Below are positions 22,790 to 34,600 of a stretch of 64,000 nucleotides of DNA, one piece after another (position 1 is the first letter of the stretch; every line of letters starts with the position of its first letter). Origin of the DNA: Brachypodium distachyon. Lineage: Eukaryota; Streptophyta; Magnoliopsida; Poales; Poaceae. The notes under the pieces were generated by a model. The model saw only the letters and a list, made by a program, of their open reading frames with translations. It did not search any database and was not told the DNA's origin. The translations under genes and the position numbers were made by a program. Where the stretch lies: contig NC_016133.3 of assembly GCF_000005505.3 (NCBI RefSeq), positions 15,314,001 to 15,378,000 of the forward strand, in the 5' to 3' direction.

Positions 22790-24182
22790 CGCTTACCGCG
22801 AGGTTCTCGTCGGGTGGCCCAAGCGGGTCAAGCTGGCACTCGGTGCTGGAGCATGAGGTGCTCTTATTGGGTAGGGAGGACGGATCCGGTGTGGGTGGGG
22901 TTGGTCCGGGGATGGAAAACACCGTCAATGAAGTTGTCAACGTCACGCTGGTCCCTTGCATGCCGCATGCGCTTCCTGAGCTCCTCCCTCGCCAACACCC
23001 GGATCTTCTCATCTAATTCTTCTGAGCTCTGTTCTTTGCTGGACGCCCTTCTGCGTTTCTGGGATCCTTGCTCTTTCGCCATCTGCCTGCGAAAAGGCCC
23101 GGAACCGACACCTCGCATACGACCCCTGTGCTCATTTTGTTGCAGAGCGTAGCTGATGGCATCATCCCACTGTTGGTTGATAGACGAGTGGGAGCCATCC
23201 GACTCCCACTCTGCCATTGCACCCTGTATACAAAAAACAACATGCTCAGTGTTAATCTTATATGTGAGTATAAGAAGCCCAACTGATAAAATAAGATGTC
23301 AGGACGAGGCCTTACGAGTGCAGCCTCTTGCTTCTCTAACATACGCTCCAGGCCCGCCCACTGATTTGCGGTTATGGACGACCGCAGCCATTTGCTGGAG
23401 CGCTCACCGCGAAGCAAAGTTGGGACCCTCGGCTGTATACCGGCTTGGTCCAATGTAGCGTACTCCTTCGCCCACACCTTCTCCTTTCTGGGGCGTCCAC
23501 GACTGCCGAGGCGGTGGTCGAAGGGCATTTTCTCACGAAGCTCCTTATACCATTTTTGGTTGGCCTTGAATTCATCTGACCTGACCCACACCTTGAACCT
23601 CTCCCAGCTCTCCTCCGAGATCCCCTTCCAGTGCTTGTTAACCACTGTCTTCCAGTCTTTGCCGATGAGCTTCCTGCAGTTATATTGCCACGTGCTCTGG
23701 CCCTTCCTCATGACTTGGTGCATCCGCCACTCCAACCGTCTCCTGATCTCATCATTGGCGGGCACGAACCGCTTCCATGCCGCCTCGTAACAGTCCTGCT
23801 TCACAGCTTCCAAGACGTCGCTCCATCTTTGATAGATCTGAGCGCGTACCCGTACGATGGCGTTGCATGTGTTCGAGAATCTTTCTGCAGCCTCCACCGA
23901 TTCCTCCGGGTGGCTTTCTTTATTGAGTTTGGTGATGACCCACAACTCCGACGGCACCTTGTTCGCCCCCCGCTTGGGATTTGATTGAGTAGTCGACGCC
24001 GTAGCCTGAGACGTCGCACCCTGAGCTTCTTCCTCGTTAGCTTTTCCTTCAAGGAGCAGCTGCTCCTCGGCTCCTTCTTCGCCATGCTCGAAGCCATCGC
24101 TCATGGCAATTTCCGAGCCCGAGGAAGATGCCCCTGCTTCTTCTTTGACTTCTCCCTCCACAACCGGTGGCTGCTCAGGCAC
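22790..24182 (-). pseudogene. CACTA regulatory protein N-terminus (Transposase_24, Ptta/En/Spm type)
   Basis: Exon 1 is 24182-23316 (289 codons, donor GT just below 23316). Exon 2 starts at 23223 (after CAG) in phase 0. Exon 1 has an acidic N-terminus, then RAQIYQRWSDVLEAVKQDCY, WKRFVPANDEIRRRLEWRM, GKDWKTVVNKHWKGISEESW and FKANQKWYKELREKMPFDH, the Trp- and basic-rich pattern of plant Ptta/En/Spm-type proteins (Transposase_24). Exon 2 has MAEWESDGSHSSINQQWDDA and a nuclear-signal-like GSQKRRRASS, then loses frame near 22870-22900 before resuming as QLDPLGPPDENLA at the exon end (about 22800). No ATG-to-stop frame survives across exon 2. This is the DNA-binding rather than the catalytic protein of a CACTA. 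Confidence 0.7.
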
Positions 24183-24720
24183 CTCTTCAACGCAAGCCTG
24201 AGATTCCTATCCAACACTTATAAAAGTAATTTAAAAAACGGAAAAATTCGGCATGACCTATGCTATAAAACAAGAAACTTTCGGCATGACCATTGCTGTA
24301 AAACAACAAATGAGTCTACCCGAATTTTATACCTGCATAAAAAAATTTCCCACCCACATATACCCCCTCGGCACAATGGCCAGACCCTTCTCAACGACCC
24401 GACACGATGGCCGGGCCAACATTCCTCATATCAACCGACACAATGGTCGGGATCACATGCATTTATCAATGTTTGCACCAAGAGCAATCTAATTGGACCT
24501 TAATTCAACCTAATTAACTTCAAAATTCAAAAGATTAAAAAGCCTAATTAACTTCAAAATTCAAAAATTATAAACCCTAACACTACGTAGCAATCTAACT
24601 GGACCCTAATTCAACCTAATTTAACACTAATTGAACCTAATTTGACCCTAATTCAACTTAATTTAGGTCTAATTCAACCTAATTTAATTAACAGCAAGGG
24701 ACATCGAGGCCATACCATCA
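24183..24720. other. Upstream intron-like AT-rich DNA
   Basis: AT-rich sequence lies between the CACTA first coding exon and the GC-rich leader. It includes repeated CTAATTCAACCTAATTTAA-type runs at about 24480-24690, a degenerate low-complexity array with an ~11-18 bp period, and two GGCATGACC-containing copies near 24250 and 24280. Probably a 5' intron of the CACTA gene. Confidence 0.45.
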
Positions 24721-25385
24721 CCGGAGTCGTGGACGGGGTCGGGGCCGGGGTTGGGGCGGCCACGGTGGTCGCGGACGGGGTCGGGGCGGCGACGACCGGG
24801 ATCGGGGTCGGGGCGGCCGGTGGAGACCGGTGGAGGCGGCGGCGTGGAGGAGGCCTGACCGCGCCCCCGGCAATGCGGGCTGGGCGGCGGCAAGGCGGGC
24901 CCACCGGATCCGGATCCGGCGGTGGGGCCTGCGGCGCGAGGGGCTTCGTGCCCCTCGTCGTCCGTTGCGACCCCCCGCTCGGGTCCTGCAAAGACATGGC
25001 GACGGCTAGGGTTAGGGTTTAGGAGGCAAGGAGAAGGGCGGCGGCGAGGGAGGCGCGAGGGAGGGGAGGGGAGGCGAGGGAGAAGGGCGGCGGCGGCGGC
25101 GCGAGATTTGGGCAGCGCTTCGTCGTCAGGGACCTCGAGGAAGCGCTACTGGTCGAGAAGACGCGCGCTTCGGATACGAAAAATTTCGTCAAGTCCCGCT
25201 CTCTAATATATATAGGGAACATCACCAGTGGCGGGTATTTCGTGAATACTCGCCACTGGCGACCCCTCCTAGGGTTACTGGTACAGGAGACCACCGGTGG
25301 CGGGGATTTCCGGATACCCGCCATTGGTGACCTACCAGTGGCGGGTATATGAAAACCCCACCACTGGTAATTGGAACAGCAGTGA
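24720..25385 (-). promoter_or_regulatory. CACTA promoter/leader plus inner array of subterminal repeats
   Basis: On the minus strand, repeats built on CCAGTGGCGGGT and its inverse (25385-25225) precede a TATA-like CTATATATATTAGAG at about 25203-25217. A GC-rich leader follows, with GGCGGCGG runs, an ATG at 24998-24996 and a second GC-rich block (24893-24720) with GGGGTCGGGGC-type repeats. This is what the 5' end of a CACTA gene should look like, yet the element continues to a second, similar end at 35297-36312. Confidence 0.6.
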
Positions 25386-25765
25386 GGGTTCACCACATTC
25401 CTGGCTCTAGTATTATATTCTTATTATATTTTGTGTCTCTCTGAAAATTATAGCACCTGTACTTTCAACTGTATAATAATTATTTCTTGTCTTACTAAAG
25501 ATTTCAATGCTAAATACATTGCTGAAAATGAAATAATTATGCTTTTGTAGTGTTTACTGTGGTTAAAAATTGTTATAAATTACAAAATTGCTCAGAATGG
25601 TCTGATATTTGGCATGGAGGCTTCTCCCATAACAATATGCTTGTATATGAAGTTTGGTCTCAAAATTCCAAATGAAGCCCATAAGAATACAATATTGGGA
25701 TCATATAGGTAGATATCTCTGATACCTTCTAAGCCAACATCCAAATTGTAACATTATAACAACTT

Positions 25766-26525
25766 TGTCGTAGCCTGGGGCTTATACACCGGGGATGCTG
25801 GGCACCCCCTTTTAGGTTCGGCAGTGGGCGATGGGGATCGCTCCGGCGATCGCCGGCGAGGCCAATGACGAGCGTAGCAATGAACAAGCAAGTTTACACA
25901 GATTCGGGCCACCCGGCGGTGTAAAACCCTACGTCCTGCTTCTGAGTATGTATTAGCCAATGAACAAGGGTTTACAGGTTGCCGGGGGAGTCCCCGGGCG
26001 CTCTCTTCCTTTCTGCTAAATGGCTACATACTACTTCTGGACTAAATGTCTAGGAATCGTAACCCAGCTAGAGTCGACCCCTTTGACCAGTGGCCTCGGT
26101 CCTCCTTTTATAGTCAAGGGGATACCACAGATGCCTCGGTCTGCATGGGGGACGCGCTTTTGGACAAGCGCCAAACGAAAACCCTAGGCAGCTTGCCTTT
26201 GCTACGCTGGCATGCATGCACGGTACAAAACACTATAGCTAGGGCGATACGTGCCCTAGATTCACTGCGAGCTACTCACTGTAGATTGACTAGACAGGAA
26301 ACCACTTCCCTGTCGGAGCATCTAATGCTCGACTTGTGCCACACTTCAAGCTCCGACCAGCCCTGTAGTCCTGCTCCAGGGCAACCCCCTTTCCAGGCTC
26401 CTGCTGGGCTGGTGGCTTCCCGGGCAGCTCGTGCTGTGCTGCCCAGGGTGCCGTCCTTGCGGGGAGCAAGCGAGGCGACCCACGCGTTGAGCAACGGTGG
26501 TACCCCGGGTGCCACTGGTGCGACA
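25766..26525 (-). repeat. LTR of family G (3' LTR of the gypsy fragment)
   Basis: Plus-strand ends TGTCGTAGCCTGGGGCTT and ...GCCACTGGTGCGACA. It matches the solo LTR at 4140-5117 in inverse orientation, including GCATTAGATGCTCCGACAG-type sequence and a TATA-like CTATAAAAGG on the minus strand near 26105-26115. It is about 760 bp. Confidence 0.88.
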
Positions 26526-26931
26526 GTAGCCCCCGGGCGTGGGCGGGCAATGCCTGTTTCCGGTCGAAATCATCCTTGGTCGGTTGCCGGGCTACGCCCT
26601 AACCGACGCGTGGGTCCCAAGTCGTTTTGGTTTCCCGGCCATGCGCTGTTCCAGGGACTCCGCCGTTACGGGCAGAGTGGTGGGGGGGCGAGATTTCCAC
26701 CCTAACCTTCCCCTTAATTGTGGGAGGTTAAGGCCACGTCACGCATTCCCCTCTTAAAACGCAGTTATCCCCAGCGCACCCGTAGGGTGCGGATGTGACC
26801 GTTGCTCAACCCGAGGGTGCCATAAAACCCCATTGCTGTGCTGGGGGGCAATCACTTAGACCTCAGTCCTTCCACCTCATCCCCATCCCTCCTCGCACCC
26901 CTAATCCTGCTAATTGCCACCCACATTCCCC

Positions 26932-29900
26932 ATGGCGCCCAAGGTCCCCAAGAGGGGGAAGGGTTCCACAAGCACTGCGGGAGACAAGGGCGAGAAAGCT
27001 CCCAAGAAGCCTCTGTCGAACAAGGAGCAGAGGAATCGGGAGATGAGGGCCAAGCGGGCCTTCTTCAAGCACGGCTTCAACGGCGAGGGGGTCGACAAGA
27101 TTCGGCACGCCGTCGCCGCCTCGTTCAACGAGTACGGCGAGACGCTCATCTTCCCTGCTGGCGGCGACCACCAAGACAACAACTTTCGGGTGTTTGCCCG
27201 CTTCATTCTTGCTGGGTTCGTGCCTCCGTACTCCCTTTTTCCTCCATGCTCTCATGGCGGCGTACCAGCTCAAAGTTGCGCAGCTCCACCCCACATCTCT
27301 TTTCCTTCTCGCCATCTTCCAATTTCTCTGCGAGGGGTTTGTCGGGGTGATGCCGTCAGTGGCGTTGTTCCGCCATTACTTCTACCCGCGCATCGAGCAG
27401 ACGGGAGCGATGTCGTCGGGGGTCTCGTTCCGCGCCCGCGACAAGATGAAATCGGAGTTCATCGTGCGGACCGACAAGAAGATCGAGAAGGAGTGGAATG
27501 CGGACTGGTGTTGGGTTCACGTGGACGAGCCCGACGAGTTTCTCCATACGCCCACCGAGCTGTCGGCGAATAACGGCAACTGGCTGGACCGCTACAGCCG
27601 GGACGCGGAGCTCCTTCCCATCGTCAAAAAGATCAAGGCCCTGCGGCTAGCGGGGCTCAGCGATCTGGACGTGGCACGCACCTACATTAACCGGCGCATC
27701 GCGCCGCTGCAGCTGCGGTCTCGCCCCGCGTGGATGTACACGGGGCCCAGGGACACCACACGCCTGCAAAGCGTGGGCGTGACGCCGGAGGTGATCCGGG
27801 GGTGGGTGAAGGGAATCACCGGCGAGGACGCCCCATTCACGGAGCTGCCCCCAGGGGCACCATCCCTTCACGTCGGCGTCGCAGGCCTCCACGACATTGT
27901 CGGCAGCTACCCACCCTACAACGAGTTGGGGCTGATGTCCAATCCCCCGTTTTCAGCCCCGCAGCCTCCGCCACCCGCAGCTCGTGGGAAGCAAGTGGCC
28001 GAGGAGAGCGAGGGGTGATCGGATTCCAGCTGGCCCAATGACGAGTCCTCCGGCGACAAGGCTGGCGGCATTACTGGAGCCCAGACGGCCCTCCCTGATG
28101 TGGAGCTAGAGGATGAGGACGATGTGCCGCTGGTGCGGCAATCAAGAGCGCTGGCGGTAGGAGCACCTGGCGGGAGTTCATCTCCCGCGGGTCCCGCTGC
28201 CGCAGTGGCCTCAGCTGTGTCGGCAGCGCCGATGGCAGCGGCTACCTCCACAACGGCCACAGGCGCCTCGGCAGCTTCCGCGGCAACTGGGGCTGCGGCA
28301 AGGCCACGAGGGTCCGGGGTCCCGCCCAAGCGGGGAATCTTCACGGGCTACTCGCTCAAGCTCAACCCCCCAAGGTAAGCTGACATTTTCTCCCCCTTTT
28401 CTTTACAAGTTTGTGCTTGCCTTGATTCCTTCGCTTGTTTGTTGATGCCTTGCAGGGACGGCGCCCCGGCGGGAGCCGGCAAGAGGGGGAGAACCGACAC
28501 TGCACCCGCTGCGCCAAGCAAGAAGCCGCGCACCCAGGCCAGCGTTAGTGCCAGTCAGATCGGCACGAGGACCAGCGGTGCCGCCACTACGTCTGCCGCC
28601 GACCCAGTCCCAGAGGAGGAGCCCGCAGCAGGTACAGACCCCTCCCCTGACTCCACTATACATGCTCCTTCTGCACGTTAACCCTTAACCGTGCGATCAC
28701 TTTGGCTTGCAGGCGAAACCCAGCCTGCAGGGGGCAGCCCGGCAGCAGAAGCCTGGGCAGAGGGGAACAGATCTCCCCCCGCAAGCGCGGCGACCCTGCA
28801 AGGTACTCATCTAGAATTTCTTTGCGCTCATCACCGGGTGCCTCAGCTTGGCTTGAAGTAACTTATTTTGCTCTTGTCGCAGGTCCCAATGTGCCCGCCA
28901 CGGGGGCGGGCGGTACGGTGATCGATCTCGCCTCTAACGTTGAGGTCGTTGAGTTGCCCCACTGCCCCAGACACGACAGTGGTGGCGCCCACCGCCGCTA
29001 CCGGACTGGGGCTCGGTGGCGCGTCCCCGGCCTCGCAGGTCGGGGGCATGGGTCCCGCGGCTGCCCAGCAGGAGACGACTCCCGCCGGGGGCGCGGCCCC
29101 TCCACCAGACCTGCAGCCCACGGGTGCGGGTGTGGAGGAAGGCGTGGTAGGGGAGCAGCAGGCGGCTCCCCTACAAGGGGACGATGCTCCCCACGGCTAG
29201 ACCATGGCAACGGGGGTCTCGTCGTCCGCCGCTACCTCCTGCCCAGACCTCGGCATTCTTGCCGGGGTGACTTGGGACCCCATCACCTGGGACCCAAGTA
29301 TCTATGATCAGGGGCACCAGTTCCTCGACGCCATCAAGGAGCAGCAACTGGCATTCGTCACCTCGTTCAACAAGGTGAGGGAGCACCATGAGCTCGCAAA
29401 GCTTCAGCTGCGTGGAGTGCGGCAGGACGTCGAGAGGGAGCGGCAAGAACTCTCCCGGATAATGGAGGAGACCCTGGAGGAGACCCGGCTAGCCCGGCAG
29501 GCCAGGGACGAGGCCACAACGCCAATCGTCCCCGAGGCGGAGCTCCACCGGCAGCTGGAGGCCCAACGTGCCGAGCACCAGCAACTATTGGACTCGCTGG
29601 CCGCGTCACGGGAGAAGGCCAACAAGGAGCACGAGGACGTGCTAGCAACAGCTCAAGCTCGCCTCAATGAGAAGAGCGAGCTGGTCAGCGGCTACTCCTC
29701 CCAACTCCAGGCATTGCACGTAAAGCTAGAGAAGCAGGCCAAGGCCGCGGAGGACACGGCAGCGGCGTCAACACGGCGAGAGAAGGAGCTGCGGGGGCAG
29801 TTCCAGACCCGGGAGCGCGAACTCGAGGGGGAGCTCAATTCCGCCAAGGAAAGGAGCGCCCATCTCGAGTCCGAGCAGACCATCCCCCAGGGCGAGCTCG

Positions 29901-30425
29901 TCAGGACTGGCGAGGACAACGTGAGCAAGGCCTCGGAGATCGTGCGGCTGACGGAACACCTTCGGAAGGCCAAGCTTGCGGTGGTGTCCTCGCGCAGCAA
30001 CCACGACAAGTTGGGGGAGCAGCGGCGGATGGAGACCCAGAAGCTACTTGAAATCGCCCAGGCCGTACGCGAGCTGCTGCCGAGGTTCGAGCTGCAGGCG
30101 GCGAAGGTGGACGGCACGGACGTCAGCACCCTGATCCCATTCTTCTCTGACATGGTGGGGAAGCTTGGGGCGTTGGATGTGTGGATCTCCAAGTTTTGCG
30201 ACGGGGAGATAGCGTCGTGCCCTAGGGGATCGCCGAGACGATCCTCCCCCGGGTGCACTACTACCACCCCAACTTCCCTTTCGGGGCACCGCTGGACGCG
30301 TGGTCGGACAGCGAGGACGGTCCCTCCCACACCAAGGCAGTGGGCAAGTTCATCGACGAAGTGGTGGAGCGGATGCAGAGGAAGCCGGAGCCCTCAGCGG
30401 AAGACCCCGGCAACCAGTCGTCGTA
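26932..30425 (+). pseudogene. Antisense ORF of gypsy element ('putative gypsy type transposon', coiled-coil protein)
   Basis: The ATG at 26932 starts MAPKVPKRGKGSTSTAGDKG. Exon 1 runs to about 28374 and includes EGFVGVMPSVALFRHYFYPR and LHTPTELSANNGNWLDRYSR, the conserved N-terminal domain annotated in grasses as 'putative gypsy type transposon' (PF04195, from memory). Exons near 28456-28631, 28713-28801 and 28882 onward encode a Pro/Ala/Thr-rich linker. 29204-30230 encodes a long coiled coil (HQFLDAIKEQQLAF... LRKAKLAVVSSRSNHDKL), like the myosin-tail-like half of these proteins. Breaks seen: a frameshift in the T-run at 27236-27240, an in-frame TGA at 28016-28018, a shift near 28970, a TAG at 29198-29200, and a shift near 30225. 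It is therefore not translatable as one protein. Its function is unknown. Confidence 0.75.
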
Positions 30426-31651
30426 GTCCCCTGCTAGCCTTTGTTTTACCTTTGTTTCCTGCAAGTGGCGCTTGGCACCGTTGAACAGTTATGGTTTTAT
30501 TAGCCCATGTAATCATTCGTACTTTTAGAAATTTCGCTTTCTGCTTCTACTTGGTACTTGTTCCTGAAATCGACTTATGGGGTGGACTTTCCTGTCCTCC
30601 TGTGTTATGCTTTGTGTTGCTGGGGACTTGCACGCTACTCACTTAACCAGACCAGGGACCCAGGACGGACCCGCCGTGCCAACCTGGGGTTAAGTAACAG
30701 CGGCAAGCCACTCCACTTGCGGGTTAGCTACTCCCAAGCACGCGTCTACGGGACGGACCCGCAAGCCGCATGAGGAGCGCACTCCCCCCGCAAGCATCCT
30801 TCTAACACTCCAGCCGCACGCAAGACCCGACCCACACCAACGAGCCAGCGTCGAGATTAGAAAGCTAGGCGCCTAGGATAATGCATTTAGCTGTCTGTTC
30901 TCTTGTCGAACGTATCGGTTCTGCACTTGGAACGCCTGCAGGAGGGATGCGGCAAGGACGCGGTGACAGTGCACCCATCGGCGCTGAGCACTGATGGCAT
31001 GCACCACCACCGTGTCTCTGTGGCAACCCTCGGCGCTTGCGCGCAGAGGAATGCACCATCATCGCTTCTCTACTGCATCGCCCGCCACCTTCTTAGCTTT
31101 GCCTTGAGTTGCTCCGTGGCCACCATGCCCTTTTATAGGCACGGTGGAGAATCCTGCCGCCACGCGCGCCGAGCTACCGCGGCACCCACGGCGACACCCT
31201 CCTGTGGTAAGAGCCTTGAAGCGGTCGCCACGCACTAGTGGCTACCCGCTAGACGACACGGCCCGTGAGTACTCCATGAGTATCACAGTGTGTCTGATTC
31301 CTATCCTTATCCTGCATGTCAGATTCTTACCAAGCCCGAGACGCTACAAAAAAAATTTGAAATGCACGAAAAAAGGTACAGCACAGATAACCCTCCTGCC
31401 TCCCAGCCCCCGGGCACAGAAGGGTCGATACCAAACTTGGGTGTGAGCATTCTTTTATTCCCACGACACAGCTGTTGCGTGGTGCGCGTTGCGGGGAACC
31501 CGGCAACGGCACGACCTCGTGCCGGAGTGATCCGGCAACGGGATTTTTGTTTTCAAAGCTCCAGCGGCCCCCTGCTCACAGCCAAGGATGGAAAGATACT
31601 TCTATGCACCTAGAGCAGAAGACAAAAGAAAGAACATGCAATAACGAGACA
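30426..31651. other. Internal non-coding part of the gypsy fragment
   Basis: Mixed-composition DNA between the end of the antisense ORF and the right TSD. Short open frames occur on both strands but none resembles a known protein. TAGCTGTCTGTTCTCTTGTC and similar lines carry no feature I can name. Confidence 0.4.
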
Positions 31652-31655
31652 ACTT

Positions 31656-34600
31656 GAAATGCAGAGGAAATACCTAACTTTATTCATGGAAACTAGCGGA
31701 TTACAATCGGGGGTTGCCCGGCTACACTAGTTCGAGAGGCATGCAGCAGCAGCATCACCCGTGGGTCAGGCTCCACCACTTCACGGGTAGAACTTACGCA
31801 AGTGCTCAAGATTCCACAACATCACTCGCAAGTAAATACCTATGAGGTTAGGAGAAATGCAAGTACATGCTTATTGGATAGTTCCTAAGTGGCTTCTATG
31901 GTTCTTTTGCCAAAACAGCAAGTTTTATTTTGAAATACTCATAATAGCTTTTCTTTGCAAAACTCTAAATCTAGAATTTCATAGAAAATAGTTTTGAAAC
32001 GTAGATATGGTCTTTTTGTGGAATCTCCACGACCTAACTATGTATTCTGGGTCAAACTGACACTCACATAGCAACCCTTGATTTCCCTGACCCATTCTGT
32101 GGGATCCATCTAGTAGATACTCATTCTGTGGATGCTTCCATCGAGTCAAAACCGTTTTTGGTTTTTGAAAACAAAACTAGAAGATCTCCTCTTAGCCAGA
32201 CTTAGTAGCTCAAAGATCGCCCGTAACCAAGAGCATGGCTAATTGGTTAGATTGACACTCTTGAGAGGTTTGTACACTTTACCCACCAGACACAATCAAT
32301 CCAAAGTGTTGCCTAACGACAAGCGTGCGTAACAGGTAAAGATTGTGACGAAGTCTTTCACTAGAAGCCCCCTATACTTAATCCTGGCACCGTCCGCCCC
32401 ATATGAGCACATTGGCCCCTCTCCGGATGACGATACCCAAGTAAGGGTTTCCCGCTAGTTACTTGACTAAGCCAGAGCCATAATAGCAGGTGGTTGTACA
32501 GGTAAGCTTTTGGGTTCCATCGGAAAAGAATTGAACCTTTAGATTCTTGACGGCGGTCCCCACCGAAAATCCTGAGCATCTGTAGAGCCGAACTGGATGC
32601 TGCCCTTGTCGACAACCAAAAATGGTCTCAGACATACCACTCCATCCAGTGGAAAAAAAATTTGGGTTTTATTTCGAAAATATTTTTGCCAAACATATGC
32701 CGGTTCAAACTGAGCACTTAATACTTCGAAATAGTTTTGGGTCCCTCCCGGTACAATAATGTAGCAAGCACTTTGTAAAATCTTACAAGTAATAACTTAG
32801 GGTAATTTGTGGCATGATAATAACCTATAGGCATACTACTTAGGACATAGCTAATAAATTGCAAACGCATTTTATAAATACTTCATAACAATATAAACCT
32901 ACACATGCATGTCTACAACTTGTAAACAAAGTAGCATATGCAATAATTATAGGATTCTAGATGATCAAAGGTATCCACTTGCCTGAGCCTGAGTTGCTGT
33001 AACGATCAGAATTTCCCTGGCACTCTTCGCACTCACACTCGGGATAATCTATCGCGAAGAACGAAAGCAACAATGAATAACTTGTTCAACAACTCCAAAT
33101 AATAACTCCAATAAGAACCGAATAAGAATTACACAAACTTAAATTTAGAGCAGCAGCTAACAAGGCTCAACTAATACTAATCCAACCGTAAGCACAGATC
33201 TAAGGCTAGGAACAAGATTTGGAACCAAGTGGAGACAAATGATAACCTACAAGCTGATAGCAGATAGCAAATCTAACGGGAAGGGGACTGTCGAAACACG
33301 TCTGAACTAATGGTACAGAAGGTACTGAAACTAAGAACGTAACTTAAGGCTTACAACACAGAAAGTTTCATCTAAAACGGAGCTACGAAACAAAAGATAC
33401 AAGCCTACGAAAGTAGCTAATCAAAAACAGGGTTCTGTGAATACAGTTTTCAATTATTAATCTAGTAGTGTAATCTAATTACATGTTATGTGAAAAGTGT
33501 TTTGAGGTGTAGAGTTTTCACCAATGTTTACATTACAGAAAGAATAAACCAAAAGGGGTTAATAGGTTTTAAACATTAAGCTTTACAAAGTGTCTAATCA
33601 ATAACAGTGCTGGCTAGACTAAACCGGTGTCCTAAGTTCTTTTTAACAGGTAGCTAGTTTTGACAAATTTTTAGGTCATTAGCTAAACCTACAAAAGGTG
33701 CACAAAATTAACAGGGTGTAACACAAGACCTACTCGTCAAACTATAGAAGCTTATAACCTAAACGGGTCTACAATCTACTCAACAAGAACATCGAAAGGT
33801 ATCTAATCTAAAACAGACTACTGGTAATACCGATTTGGAACGACGATGCACTGCTGAAGATGATAGAGACGGGGCTTCTAAAGAGGTCTAATTTGTAGAG
33901 AAATATGTAAGCTACCAGATGCAAAAAGAACTTCCTAAATAGGATCTATGGAACAAAAGATACGGACTATAGAAGTAGGCTAATCAAAACAGAGCAAGAA
34001 AGCTCACCGGAGAAGATGAAGTTCGCCGGAGTTGATGGGAGTCGGCGAAACAGAGGTTTCCGGAGGCAAGGCTGTTGTGTATGGTGTTCTAGGCGTCGAT
34101 AGGGATCCAAAGGTGGCGGTGGCTCGGGCTAATTTGGGGCGAGGCGGTAGGAATTGCTCGCCTTAGTTTGCGTGGAAACGGCGACAAAACTTGAAATTGG
34201 TGCCAAGATTGATTGCGGCTTCGAGCTAGGTTTCGAGGGATTGGTCGGGGCTCTCGAGGGCGTCAGGTTGGGGGTATTTATAGGGATCGGGGCGCTCGGG
34301 ATAAGGCCGGCGGCGGGTGAGATTTGAACGGAATTCGGATTCGCTTAAAATTCGGACGAGATAGAGTCCGGCATGGTTTCAATCTTGTTGGAATAGATTC
34401 CTTGCCGTGTGGGTCACGAATTGGCGAAGAAATCACAGAGAAAAACGGTTTGGAGGGTGGTGTTCGAGGTGGACGGCCATGGACGCTAGCGACTCGAGCT
34501 CGAGCTCAGGCTCGGCCAGGGCAGGGGCAGCGCGGGCGGGCTGTGGGGCTGCGGCGGCGAGCGGCGAAGCCAGGGTGGCGGGGCGGGGCCGGCGAGCAGC

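Larger units (their letters stand above)
25766..31651 (-). mobile_element. Gypsy-type element fragment with one LTR and an antisense ORF
   Basis: The left end is a family G LTR (25766-26525, minus orientation). The right end ...ATAACGAGACA has no second LTR. The flanks share (A)ACTT: AACTT at 25761-25765 and at 31651-31655. In the LTR's orientation the internal DNA (26526-31651) lies where the region just upstream of a 3' LTR would be, and it carries a plus-strand gene (26932-30425) antisense to the element. Placing an antisense ORF next to the 3' LTR is known for Tat-type plant gypsy elements such as maize Grande. No gag, protease, RT, RNase H or integrase is seen. Confidence 0.6.

Noticed and set aside
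20280..25384. A smaller CACTA ending at the inner repeat array near 25384
   Set aside because: The end CAGCAGTG is not a proper terminus and no CAA follows; the 36312 end has a matching TIR and TSD and restores the MULE frame.
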